The position numbers and the translations under genes are program-made. From the NCBI RefSeq assembly GCF_000765145.1, contig NZ_JMGA01000041.1, forward strand, positions 1 to 64,000: a stretch of DNA of 64,000 nucleotides, in the 5' to 3' direction. Under the pieces are notes generated by a model. It had not been told where the DNA came from. It made no database searches and saw only the letters and a list, made by a program, of their open reading frames with translations. Source of the stretch: Desulfosporosinus sp. HMP52 (GTDB taxonomy: Bacteria > Bacillota > Desulfitobacteriia > Desulfitobacteriales > Desulfitobacteriaceae). Of the stretch, positions 1 to 7,465 are shown one piece after another (the stretch's first letter is position 1; each line of letters opens with the position of its first letter).

Positions 1-97
1 GGGGGTCCTTTCCCTATAAGATAAGCCTATGGCAGTGACAAGTGAATCGACCTGACAACCTTGGTTGATAGGACTGACGGAGGCAGGGGTAACCGGT

Positions 98-147
98 CGG
101 GCTTGTACCAAGAATCTTACGCGCGTAAGATTCTTGGTACAAGCCCG
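98..147. repeat. Perfect 50-bp palindrome
   Basis: Two 25-nt arms (left arm begins CGGGCTTGTACC and ends TTACGC) are exact reverse complements with no spacer. As RNA it would fold into one long hairpin, and as DNA it could extrude as a cruciform. There is no T-tract on either side, so it is not a standard intrinsic terminator. It lies about 120 bp upstream of rubrerythrin, in sequence at the window edge where I recognise no gene. Confidence 0.85.
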
Positions 148-264
148 GGAAAAGGCTCTCTTATTTAGGGTGATGCAATAAATTTAATTGATTTAAACTG
201 GAAATAATTATAAAATGACTAAAAGCACTTTTACAATAAGCTATTACAAGAGGGAGGACATTTT

Positions 265-798
265 ATGGAAGAGTTTAGTTCTAAAACGGAAAAAAATTTA
301 TGGGAAGCTTTTCTAGGAGAATCTCAAGCTCGTAATAAGTATACCTACTTTGCATCCATAGCCAAAAAAGAAGGGTATGAGCAAATTAGTTCATTTTTTT
401 TGGAAACGGCAGAAAATGAGAAGGAACATGCTAAACTTTGGTTCAGAGAACTTGGTGGTCTTTCAAATACTATTGAAAATATGAAAGCGGCGGTAGCCGG
501 AGAAAACGGCGAATGGACGGATATGTATCCAAGAATGGCTGCCGAAGCCCGGGAGGAAGGATTAGAGCATATTGCCAAGCTATTTGAAAGTGTGGCAAAA
601 ATAGAAAAAGAACACGAGGAACGTTATAAGCAGCTTTTAGAGAACCTGGAAGAGGGCAAAGTCTTTAAAAAAGATGGCAAGGTTTATTGGAAATGCAGAA
701 ACTGCGGTCATATTCACGAGGGAAGAGAAGCACCTGAGATATGTCCGGTCTGTGAACATCTCAGAGCATATTTTGAAGTTCGAGTACAAAACTATTAG
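265..798 (+). CDS. Rubrerythrin
   Basis: Non-haem di-iron peroxidase that reduces hydrogen peroxide in the cytoplasm of anaerobes, using electrons from rubredoxin or NAD(P)H oxidoreductases. The 177-residue length matches the family. Residues 1-135 form the ferritin-like four-helix bundle, with the iron-ligand patterns EAFLGESQARNKY and ENEKEHA in the first half and AREEGLEHIA and IEKEHEERY in the second. Residues about 141-170 form a rubredoxin-like iron site with the two knuckles CRNCG and CPVC. The start ATG follows GAGGGAGGA at good spacing. It appears monocistronic and is followed by a very small membrane ORF. I saw no convincing PerR box. Rubrerythrins are usually oxidative-stress induced, but that is not visible here. 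Confidence 0.96.
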   Translation: MEEFSSKTEKNLWEAFLGESQARNKYTYFASIAKKEGYEQISSFFLETAENEKEHAKLWFRELGGLSNTIENMKAAVAGENGEWTDMYPRMAAEAREEGLEHIAKLFESVAKIEKEHEERYKQLLENLEEGKVFKKDGKVYWKCRNCGHIHEGREAPEICPVCEHLRAYFEVRVQNY

Positions 799-933
799 GA
801 TGTTTCTTGACAAAAAATATCAGCAACTAAAATTCCTTCAAATCTGCGACGGCGGAAGTAATATAAAATAACAAACGTACATTATAAAACATAAAATAAA
901 TCATAAAACAGTCTATGAAAAGAGGGGGTCCTT

Positions 934-1008
934 ATGAAATGGGTTGTTCTCCTCATATTCGTTTCGGCTGTTATAGTATGGTTTATAGAACTGGCAAAAA
1001 ATGAGTGA
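934..1008 (+). CDS. 24-residue single-span membrane peptide
   Basis: The ATG follows AGAGGGGGTC at proper spacing and opens a 24-codon frame that begins MKWVVLLIFVSAVIVWFI and ends in the charged tail ELAKNE. It would be a single transmembrane helix. The stop codon directly abuts a strong intrinsic terminator, so RBS, frame and terminator together make a complete tiny transcription unit. The function is unknown; small hydrophobic peptides of this kind often modulate a larger membrane complex. It could be co-transcribed with rubrerythrin, since no terminator is visible between them. Confidence 0.6.
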   Translation: MKWVVLLIFVSAVIVWFIELAKNE

Positions 1009-1032
1009 CGCCCCTACAGGGGCGTTTTTTTT
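1009..1032 (+). terminator. Intrinsic terminator
   Basis: A 6-bp GC stem (CGCCCC / GGGGCG) with loop TACA is followed by eight T residues. It starts one base after the stop codon of the 24-residue peptide. Confidence 0.9.
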
Positions 1033-1138
1033 ATACAGTTAGGCAGAATAAACTTGCGTTATATACTGCAAGAAGATTTAATACGTGCGAAGCCGGTGTC
1101 TTCGGGCGCTAGCCAAGTTTTCTAATGTATTGAATCTA

Positions 1139-2116
1139 TTATTTGCTGGCCAAATCGGCAGGCTGAGGAGATGATGATTCAGAGGACAGTTCCAATTTAC
1201 CCGGTTTGGTGTTCATTCTGGATAACTGCAATACAGCCAGCCAGACAATAGTAAAGCCAATCCATTGCCCAAGGTCAATGGTCTGGTGTAAGATCAGCCA
1301 GTTAAGAAGCAAACCTGTTGCCGGGAAGGCAAGTTCAGCAATGGTGGCATGAGAAGCTTTCACTCCATCTAATCCATGGTAGTAAAGCAATAGACTTATA
1401 AGGCTAGGCACGAGGGTTTGAAATAGGAGGTTAGACCAAACAGGTGCCAAACTAAGGGCTTTACCCATGCTCTGCCAGTCTGGGTTCTGTGCCAAGACCA
1501 TAACAGTCAACAGAGGCAGGGCTACGGCGAAGCGAAGAGCAGTTAGAGTAGTAAAAGATACTTTGCCGGCCAGGTGTTTGCCCATAACGGTGGATCCTCC
1601 CCAAAGTGCAGCAGCTCCTATGGCAAACAGTGATCCAATGAGCTGCGAGGTATTCTCGGCAGCTGAAGGAATGTGCAGTCCGAAGGTAAGCAAGTAGGCT
1701 CCGATGAGTGCAGCAATGAATAATTTCCAGTAGTTTTTCTGCAAACGCTCTTTTAGTATTAATGTGGCCAGGAGTACAGCAAAAAGGGGCTGGATTTTTT
1801 GTAAGATGAGCACAACGTTAGGATTGCCATAAGTAAATCCCGCCGTAAATAAGACAGAGGCTAAGGCTGATCCTCCCCAGCCTATGAAGAGGACTGCCAA
1901 CCAGTCATTAAGCTTAAGTTGCTTGAGTTCATGCCGTTTCCGGAGAAGCACCGGGAAAGCGAAGAAAAATAGTAAGACGTGTTCCAGCCAGACAATCTGC
2001 GAGGATGTCAGATTGTGCAGCAGTGAAACGATAAAGACACCATCAAGTCCCCACAAAGCTGCTCCAAGGGCGATCCACCAGATACCTAATGAAGATGGTT
2101 GTTTGTTTTGAGTCAA
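1139..2116 (-). CDS. EamA/DMT-family transporter under an FMN riboswitch (candidate riboflavin importer)
   Basis: Integral membrane protein of about 325 residues with roughly ten hydrophobic segments arranged as two EamA repeats (first repeat begins IALGAALWGLDGVF, second begins AIGAAALWGGSTVMG). The basic C-terminus is typical of drug/metabolite transporters. What sets its likely substrate is the long leader: a full FMN aptamer followed by a terminator hairpin lies directly upstream on the same strand. FMN riboswitches control riboflavin synthesis or uptake, and EamA-type riboflavin transporters under RFN elements (RibN/ImpX type) are known, so riboflavin uptake is the best inference. I prefer the TTG at 2116, which has GGAGGG seven bases upstream, over the in-frame ATG at 2131, which is almost fused to its only purine stretch. 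Confidence 0.88.
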   Translation of the reverse strand: MTQNKQPSSLGIWWIALGAALWGLDGVFIVSLLHNLTSSQIVWLEHVLLFFFAFPVLLRKRHELKQLKLNDWLAVLFIGWGGSALASVLFTAGFTYGNPNVVLILQKIQPLFAVLLATLILKERLQKNYWKLFIAALIGAYLLTFGLHIPSAAENTSQLIGSLFAIGAAALWGGSTVMGKHLAGKVSFTTLTALRFAVALPLLTVMVLAQNPDWQSMGKALSLAPVWSNLLFQTLVPSLISLLLYYHGLDGVKASHATIAELAFPATGLLLNWLILHQTIDLGQWIGFTIVWLAVLQLSRMNTKPGKLELSSESSSPQPADLASK

Positions 2117-2192
2117 GTTCGAACCCTCCATATCCTAATACTGTATTTGAATTGAACCTTCTCATGTCAAAAGAAAGAGAATTATTAACATG

Positions 2193-2225
2193 AAAAATAC
2201 CTCGTAAATAATTTCTATTACGAGG
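2193..2225 (-). terminator. Riboswitch-controlled intrinsic terminator
   Basis: On the minus strand CCTCGTAA pairs with TTACGAGG and is followed by TATTTTT. It lies between the FMN aptamer and the transporter start, so it is the likely expression platform. A second hairpin (ACCAGGG pairing with CCCTGGT, 2237-2267) sits between aptamer and terminator and may be part of the switching. Confidence 0.8.
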
Positions 2226-2270
2226 CGTCTAAGAGGAACCAGGGAAGCAGTTTGCAAAACCCTGGTATTT

Positions 2271-2413
2271 ACCTTCTCTCGTCCGGACTATACCGTCGGC
2301 CTTGGAATTTCACCAAGTCAGTCGATCCAGCATTAATAGCTGCATCGAGTCGCGGGCTGAATTGCACGGGCAATCATTACCGCCGGTAAGGAATTTCACC
2401 TTGCCCCGAAGGT
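2271..2413 (-). promoter_or_regulatory. FMN riboswitch (RFN element)
   Basis: Read on the minus strand it has the conserved RFN blocks: CTTCGGGGCAAGGTGAAATT, then ACCGGCGGTAATGATTGCCC, then GCCCGCGACTCGATGCAGC, then TTGGTGAAATTCCAAGGCC, then GACGGTATAGTCCGGACGAG. The closing stem P1 pairs ACCTTC at the 5' end with GAAGGT at the 3' end. Binding of FMN normally causes premature termination, which fits the hairpin placed downstream before the EamA gene. Confidence 0.96.
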
Positions 2414-2488
2414 TCATATTCAGTTAAGAAAAGTATAACAGAATTTTGTGTTTCTGGGTACTTTGATTTTTCAACATAGAGTGGTTAA

Positions 2489-3604
2489 CTAACCTGTTCG
2501 TGTAAAAAAATATAATCCCAATAGGATGAGAAGGCCGCCGCTAAGTAATGTAATATAGTGGCTCCATCTTTGTAAGCGCGGTAAACTCTTTAGCACAGCT
2601 GTAAAGGTTCCGGCGATAATCAAGGGTAACCCATGCCCAAGTCCATAAATGAAGAGCAGCAATCCTCCATACCAAAGAACACCCTGACCGGCTACATAAG
2701 TCATCAAAACCGCTAATACAGGAGTGGCACAAGGTGAAGCAACTAACCCAAACAATAAGCCCACTCCAAAAGATCCTAGGACTCCGCCCTTTTTCTCGGG
2801 CATAGCCTGTAAACCCGGTAAATTGATATTAAAAACTCCAATTAGCTGCAGCCCCATGATAATGGAGAAAAGAGCAATGATATAAAGCCAGGCGGAGCCT
2901 ATCTGGCCAAAAGCTTTACCTAAAAGTGAGGCTGCTATGCCCAACAAAGCAAAGGTTGCGGCAAGGCCCAGGACAAAGGACGTTGAGGTGATAAAACCTT
3001 TGGTCTTAGAGGGCTTTTCCAAGCCGCCGATATACCCTAACATGACGGGTAACATGGATAATATGCAGGGGCTTAGGCTGGTCATTAATCCCCCTAAGAA
3101 AACAAAAAGTAAAATGGTTACACCGCCATTAGACAAAACCCGGGGCAGAGTATCTTTAAAGAAGGATTCGTACCAAGCAGAGTTTGGATTGCCGGAATTG
3201 AGGGCATTATCCAAGACGCTTTTACTTTGAGGGCCTGAAGCGCTGTAAGTGATTTGGCCTTGCTGATCCAGCACAAAAAAAGCGGGGATATAGTAGATGT
3301 TAAATTGTCGGGCAAGAGCCTGCCCTTGAGGATCATCGATATCAACGACAATGAAGTTGACCTTATCTCGGTATTCTTTCTCTAGAGCCAGCACCACGGG
3401 CTCCATGCTCCTACAGCTGGGTCACCAGTCGGCATAGAATTCTAAAAAAGTCAGTTTCCCGGATTTTTGAGCGTCTTGGAAAGCAACCATTGGTTGATTG
3501 GTTGGGTGGAATTCCGAAGGGCTTGAGTATCTGGGAATTATTAATGCCATTATGGACAAAATGGCAACCGTTAGTATGATTAGGACCTTGGTTTTTGTTT
3601 TCAT
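2489..3604 (-). CDS. Thioredoxin-CcdA fusion, probable selenoprotein (in-frame UGA as Sec)
   Basis: Membrane thiol-disulfide transporter of about 371 residues. It begins with a signal anchor (MKTKTKVLIILTVAILSIMA), followed by an extracytoplasmic thioredoxin domain (roughly residues 35-155) and then a six-helix CcdA domain with the two hallmark loops TSLSPCILSMLP and VASPCATPVLAV. The thioredoxin active site reads EFYADW-UGA-PSCRSMEP: the UGA at 3422-3424 stands exactly where the first Cys of WCxxC belongs, and the frame stays open and conserved on both sides. A possible SECIS hairpin follows it. If UGA is read as selenocysteine the motif is WUPSC. Start ATG 3604 has AAGGGTG upstream. CcdA proteins carry electrons across the membrane for cytochrome c maturation or periplasmic reduction. 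The alternative is a nonsense mutation or sequencing error, giving a headless 305-residue product from 3406. Confidence 0.85.
3388..3424 (-). promoter_or_regulatory. Candidate bacterial SECIS element
   Basis: Directly after the UGA (3422-3424) on the minus strand, CCAGC (3420-3416) can pair with GCTGG (3392-3388). Inside, CATGG (3407-3403) can pair with CCGTG (3399-3395) around the small loop AGC. The 37-nt size and immediate 3' position match bacterial SECIS elements. The fold was made by eye and not scored. Confidence 0.5.
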
Positions 3605-3657
3605 AATCCACACCCTTATCATTTGCTGGACTAACGACGTTGATAAGAAGATTCGTC

Positions 3658-3801
3658 CTACCGAGGCTGCAGCCCTGAGTTGAGATTAAATCTAATGATA
3701 GAAAAAAGAATGAAGCCAACTCCTATTATGACAGAAGCACCGATTGCGGTCAAAGCAAGGAAAGGGCGGAATCCAAAGCTCGCTAAAAGGAACGTTATCT
3801 G
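3658..3801 (-). pseudogene. C-terminal fragment of a small membrane protein
   Basis: A 47-codon open frame without a start, bounded by stops, reads QITFLLASFGFRPFLALT then AIGASVIIGVGFILFSII then RFNLNSGLQPR. It has clear transmembrane character. It is on the same strand as, and just upstream of, the thioredoxin-CcdA gene, so it is probably the tail of the gene that once preceded it. Its 5' part is replaced by sequence carrying the opposite-strand ORF 3744-4562, suggesting a recombination joint near 3800. Confidence 0.45.
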
Positions 3802-4562
3802 TTAACTGGTTAAAGATCTTGATTCTCGGAATACCTATGTTGTTGATCAGTGCTTCAGGTATCCTAATTTATTACTCCGTTTCATCGCAGCTTAATTCAT
3901 TAATTAGATGGGTATATCTCAAGTATAATATGCCAGGAACCACTTTAATCGGAGTAGCTTGCGGATACACCTTATTAAATTCGATTGTCAAAAAAGAGAT
4001 CAAACAGAACACTGTTCCGGTTGTTAAGTCTGGCCTTGCCAAAATCGTTGTCCTGTTTATCTTAGGGTTTTCTTTACTTTATGTTGCTTTGAACGGATTC
4101 CTTCATCCTATGAAGCTTGTGGATGTTCAAGCTGATATCGTAAAAAATGATGATCAAACCGGATATTTAGTCAACGATGGAAAGGATACAGTTTACTTTA
4201 TACGCACAGAAATTAATTACCGTTTGAAGTTTGAGAATATGCCGGTCAGATCTATCAGGCAACCTGGTGGGGATCTCAAGATAAAGGTTGAACCTCAAGA
4301 AGAATTACGCAGCTTATTTTCAGAGGATATCTTTAAGCAGCCTAAGGGCATCGGATTTGCCGGTGGCGGTATGGAGACGGAAATAACTCTTACCTATACA
4401 ATTGGATCTATTGACCCGGAAGGAAATAATGTTGATATTCCCCCACCTGCTCCTGAGGTTTTAGAAGAGATTAAGGATCGTTTATATAATGCTGAATTAG
4501 TCGTAGAACTTAGTGATACGGATATAAAAAGATTCAATTTGTTAGATTATAAAGGGAATTAG
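3744..4562 (+). CDS. Membrane-anchored protein of unknown function
   Basis: I do not recognise this 272-residue frame. It has two hydrophobic segments near the N-terminus (ILILGIPMLLISASGILIYY and a weaker one around TTLIGVACGYTLL) and a strong span around residues 100-118 (IVVLFILGFSLLYVALNGFL). A hydrophilic domain of about 150 residues follows, probably outside the membrane. The annotated start is a TTG with no ribosome site. The first about 20 codons overlap the opposite-strand fragment 3658-3801, so the true 5' end may have been lost and the gene may be truncated. It is flanked by remnants on both sides. Confidence 0.55.
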   Translation: MRSKQGKGGIQSSLKGTLSVNWLKILILGIPMLLISASGILIYYSVSSQLNSLIRWVYLKYNMPGTTLIGVACGYTLLNSIVKKEIKQNTVPVVKSGLAKIVVLFILGFSLLYVALNGFLHPMKLVDVQADIVKNDDQTGYLVNDGKDTVYFIRTEINYRLKFENMPVRSIRQPGGDLKIKVEPQEELRSLFSEDIFKQPKGIGFAGGGMETEITLTYTIGSIDPEGNNVDIPPPAPEVLEEIKDRLYNAELVVELSDTDIKRFNLLDYKGN

Positions 4563-4640
4563 CTCTTAAACTATCCTAAGGGATGTTTTCTGAGTTTGAG
4601 GAGGCGTAATGATAAGGAAGAGGATAAGGGTTTATTTGAA

Positions 4641-4771
4641 GGACAGGAAAAAGGACGCGGGGTATTGTCAAAGATATCCTGACAAACTCCCAGAAACATC
4701 CCAAGGGAATTAAAGTAAGACTTGAGGATGGAAAAATTGGCATAGTTCAAGAAATTATCAAGACAATTTAA
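4641..4771 (+). pseudogene. 3' fragment of a ywbE-like gene
   Basis: The frame ending at TAA 4769-4771 reads RTGKRTRGIVKDILTNSQ then KHPKGIKVRLEDGKIG then IVQEIIKTI. It is almost identical to the C-terminal two thirds of the intact YwbE-like protein at 25047-25247. The frame is closed by a TGA just upstream and has no start. The downstream terminator is duplicated too. Together with the 5' fragment at 38233-38284 there are three ywbE-derived loci in the window. Confidence 0.8.
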
Positions 4772-4781
4772 AATCATTAAG

Positions 4782-4811
4782 GCATCTGCTGAATGAAGGC
4801 AGATGCTTTTT
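4782..4811 (+). terminator. Intrinsic terminator, copy of the ywbE terminator
   Basis: GCATCTGC pairs with GCAGATGC around a 9-nt loop and is followed by TTTTT. The intact locus has GTATCTGC/GCAGATAC at the same place: a compensatory base-pair change that supports the stem. Confidence 0.85.
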
Positions 4812-4866
4812 AACTTTCAATAATTGATACTTGTACTGTATAATAAAGGGAGTTTCACATTAGAGA

Positions 4867-5005
4867 TGATAAATCTCATCAAACATGGTTTTTTCTCGTA
4901 TAAGGCCATACTCATTACGACAAGATCACCTTGACCATTCTTGTAATGAAAACAGGTTCACCATCTTTATGACAGATTTCAGTCAGGGATTGATGCGTCG
5001 CAAAT
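4867..5005 (-). pseudogene. Remnant of a Phd/YefM-type antitoxin gene
   Basis: On the minus strand one frame reads SLTEICHKDGEPVFITR and, after a one-base shift, continues NGQGDLVVMSMALYEKK. That is the typical central block of Phd/YefM antitoxins (GEPVFITKNGxGDLVVMS). It has no start codon, carries a frameshift, and no toxin gene is adjacent. This is a decayed toxin-antitoxin locus recognised by pattern only. Confidence 0.6.
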
Positions 5006-5058
5006 TGATATACATGGGCACAAAAAAGTAGGATTATGCGCAACAAAGGAGGGTGAAA

Positions 5059-5388
5059 ATGTTCTTTGTTATCATATGTATGATTGTTTGGATATTGTAC
5101 ACATTTGTTATGCAAAGAAGATTAAAAGAAGAATTCAGACTGTTTAAAGCCTTGCTTCCACTTGTAATATTAAGTCTAATTGTATCTTTAAGTCTTGGGG
5201 TAAACTATGTAGCCTCTGCTATTCCAAGTATTAATGATGGAATATCGATACACACTTCTTTGGCTCACTGGATTATAGGGGAAGATAGTTGGAGTATAAA
5301 TCTCTTTAAGAATTACTTTGATTATTCGATTTGGATAAGTCTAATTCTGCTGGCATTGTACTCAGGGTTGAGGATTTGGAAGGATTAG
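5059..5388 (+). CDS. Small membrane protein of unknown function
   Basis: About 109 residues with three predicted spans: an N-terminal helix (MFFVIICMIVWILYTFVM), a middle one (LLPLVILSLIVSLSLGVNYV) and a C-terminal one (YSIWISLILLALYSGLRIW). I chose ATG 5059 because AAGGAGGG ends seven bases upstream; an in-frame GTG at 5053 overlaps that ribosome site. No family recognised. It stands alone between decayed genes. Confidence 0.55.
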   Translation: MFFVIICMIVWILYTFVMQRRLKEEFRLFKALLPLVILSLIVSLSLGVNYVASAIPSINDGISIHTSLAHWIIGEDSWSINLFKNYFDYSIWISLILLALYSGLRIWKD

Positions 5389-5482
5389 TAATAGACGCGT
5401 CATTTTTATGTTGCGGCGCATTCGTAGGATATTACGCTAGTAGCTAATAATGAGTAAATATAAAGCATTAGTATGAAAGGAT

Positions 5483-5611
5483 GTGTTTGAAATATATAAG
5501 TACATTTATGTAGAATCAAAGGCAGCAGGCTATTTTTCAAGCGGAAAGCATAGGAATTTGATTGATGAATATTGCAAAGAAGGATGGTACGGCATGGCCT
5601 TAGGGAATTAA
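5483..5611 (+). pseudogene. Short DUF4177-like frame, probably truncated
   Basis: A GTG start behind AAAGGAT gives 42 codons, MFEIYKYIYVESKAAGYF then SSGKHRNLIDEYCKEGW. The pattern of an initial KYxYV strand and a final EGW resembles DUF4177-type small proteins, which are usually about 60 residues. It stops early after EGWYGMALGN, where the reading continues in another frame in the following fragment. Confidence 0.4.
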
Positions 5612-5882
5612 CCATAAGGGATGGATTCCAGAATCCGAAACGGTAAAATTAACCCAAGACAATGTTAAACAAGTGCAGGGAGATGTTTACCTTAAAGAAG
5701 GAACTCCAATCTATGAGGTGGAGCAGTTTAATGAATTAAATTCTGTAGCATTTAATAAAACTCCTAACGACGTTAGAGGAAGAATAGAGAAAAGAGAAGG
5801 TTCTTTCGTAAACTTAATGGCACCTGGTGGATGGTATTTTTGGGTAGAGGATAAGTATTTGATTTTTCCAAAAACAGAATAA
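5604..5882 (+). pseudogene. Fragment of an unrecognised protein, frameshifted from the previous frame
   Basis: Open from the stop at 5601-5603 to TAA 5882, reading GINHKGWIPESETVKL then TQDNVKQVQGDVYLKEG and ending GGWYFWVEDKYLIFPKTE. The piece from GTG 5673 could be expressed as 69 residues but has no ribosome site. The content looks like a small beta-rich domain. It is most simply the 3' part of a gene broken near 5600. Confidence 0.4.
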
Positions 5883-5955
5883 GAGAAAATTGGTCATATC
5901 TCTTTCCCACTTTACTAATCTTATTGCCATCTTCCTTGTCCCTATAATATCACCT

Positions 5956-7344
5956 TCATTTCTTAATAATATCAGACAATAGGACAACACCCTTTCTGAT
6001 TACATCAGGTTCCAGATGCCCATAGCCCATAAGCAGCTTGCTTTGATGCCTGCCTTTTTCAAGAGAGTGGCTTTCTACAGGAGTTATATATATTCCGTTT
6101 TTTAGACAGCTGCTTTTAAACCCCTCGTCAAATCGCCTTCCTGGAAAATCTATAGCAACATGCAGCCCGGCGGAATCTCCATAAGCTATCCACTCGCTGT
6201 CAAAAGCTTCTGCCAGCGAATCCAACAACACTTGCCGGCGCCGGCCATAAATTTTACGCATCTTTTGGACATGTCTGTCAAGCTTGCGCGTTCTTAAAAA
6301 TTCTGCCAGAGCCGCCTGCTCAAAGGGCGGATTTTGTACATCCGTATGCGTACGCAGATCTCTCCAGCGCTCTTGAAGCTGATAAGGCAAAATTACATAA
6401 CCTATTCTCAGTGCCGGAAAAACTGCTTTACTGAAGGTGCCGACATAAATCACACGTTGCGGGTCCAAAGTGTAAAGGGGAGCAATAGGCTCGCCGCTAT
6501 AGCGGAATTCGCTGTCATAATCGTCTTCGATGATATAAAGATCCTTTTCTCTGGCAAAGCGAATCAACGCGGCACGGCGTGAGGCGGGAAGAATTCCGCC
6601 CAAGGGAAACTGATGAGATGGCGTAACATAGATTGGGCCTGTACTTCCGCATTTTGACAGGTAATCAGTTTGCATCCCCTCGGCGTCAACGGGGATAGGA
6701 ATAATGGAGCAGCCCTTGTTTAGGAACGTGCCAAGCATGCCCAGATGACAGGGGTCCTCCATCAATATTTTTTGGCCATCCCCACAGAGAATATCCGCAA
6801 TGAGATGCAGTCCCTGGGTTGCGCCGGCAGTAACAAAGATATCCTCCGATGAAACCTTAAGCCCTCGACTTCTGAACAACCAAGCCGCAATTTCCTCTCG
6901 AAGGGCAGGCAATCCCTGGGGGCCGGTATAACCAAAATCCTCAAGGGGCAGTTCTTCGGAGGCCTTATGCAGCAACTGCTGCCAAAGAAACCGGGGAAAT
7001 TGTCTTAAGTCGGGTCTGCCTGTCCGAAAACTTACGGAAATTGACCGGACTGCCTTGCTTTTTAGCTTAGGAGAGGATGCCGGTTTAACGGGTTCAAGGC
7101 ATAAACCCTCCGAAACCCGGGTGGAGGCTCCCTGACGGCTGAGGATAAAGCCTTCGGCAATCAGCAAGTCGTAAGCCTCGCAAACTGTATTGCGGGAAAC
7201 CTTCAGCTCCTTCGCCAATTCCCGTGTGGAGGGCAGAGCTTCTCCCGCCTTCAGCTGCCCGGATAGCATCAGTTCCTTTAAGTACTGGTAAATTTGACGC
7301 CATAACTGCAATTCGTTGTTCCGGTTCAATTCAATTCCTAACAT
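5956..7344 (-). CDS. MocR/PdxR-type regulator (GntR wHTH + aminotransferase fold)
   Basis: 462 residues. Residues about 12-80 are a GntR winged helix-turn-helix (QIYQYLKELMLSGQLKAGE, LPSTRELAKELKVSRNTV). Residues about 110-460 are a fold-type I aminotransferase domain with the PLP region (YIIEDDYDSEFRYSG), the Schiff-base lysine motif VGTFSKAVFPALRIGY, and a C-terminal arginine region. MocR proteins sense PLP or an amine and regulate the divergent gene. Here that is an EamA transporter 121 bp away, with repeated operator-like sequences between them. The start ATG has GGAGGGG upstream. The role is inferred from family and context; the effector is unknown. Confidence 0.93.
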   Translation of the reverse strand: MLGIELNRNNELQLWRQIYQYLKELMLSGQLKAGEALPSTRELAKELKVSRNTVCEAYDLLIAEGFILSRQGASTRVSEGLCLEPVKPASSPKLKSKAVRSISVSFRTGRPDLRQFPRFLWQQLLHKASEELPLEDFGYTGPQGLPALREEIAAWLFRSRGLKVSSEDIFVTAGATQGLHLIADILCGDGQKILMEDPCHLGMLGTFLNKGCSIIPIPVDAEGMQTDYLSKCGSTGPIYVTPSHQFPLGGILPASRRAALIRFAREKDLYIIEDDYDSEFRYSGEPIAPLYTLDPQRVIYVGTFSKAVFPALRIGYVILPYQLQERWRDLRTHTDVQNPPFEQAALAEFLRTRKLDRHVQKMRKIYGRRRQVLLDSLAEAFDSEWIAYGDSAGLHVAIDFPGRRFDEGFKSSCLKNGIYITPVESHSLEKGRHQSKLLMGYGHLEPDVIRKGVVLLSDIIKK

Positions 7345-7354
7345 AACCCCTCCA

Positions 7355-7402
7355 ACTGGCTCTGTAAATTCTGCGTTATACTGGCTCTTTAACAGAACCA
7401 GT
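7355..7402. promoter_or_regulatory. Candidate MocR operator
   Basis: ACTGGCTCTGT (7355) and ACTGGCTCTTT (7380) form a direct repeat 25 bp apart. The second copy also makes an inverted repeat with AGAACCAGT (7394-7402). Direct plus inverted repeats in the divergent intergenic region are the usual MocR arrangement. Confidence 0.6.
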
Positions 7403-7465
7403 GATCTGGGTAGAATTATACCATCAGGTTAAAAGAATGTAATGCATTTTTGGAGAGATGTTAGA

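Noticed and set aside
1-190. Long open minus-strand frame entering from the window edge
   Set aside because: It has no start codon and crosses the 50-bp palindrome, and the translation shows no recognisable domain; probably chance.
3411-3719. 102-codon minus-strand frame across the thioredoxin start
   Set aside because: It overlaps the better supported Sec-containing frame and has no domain similarity; a shadow frame.
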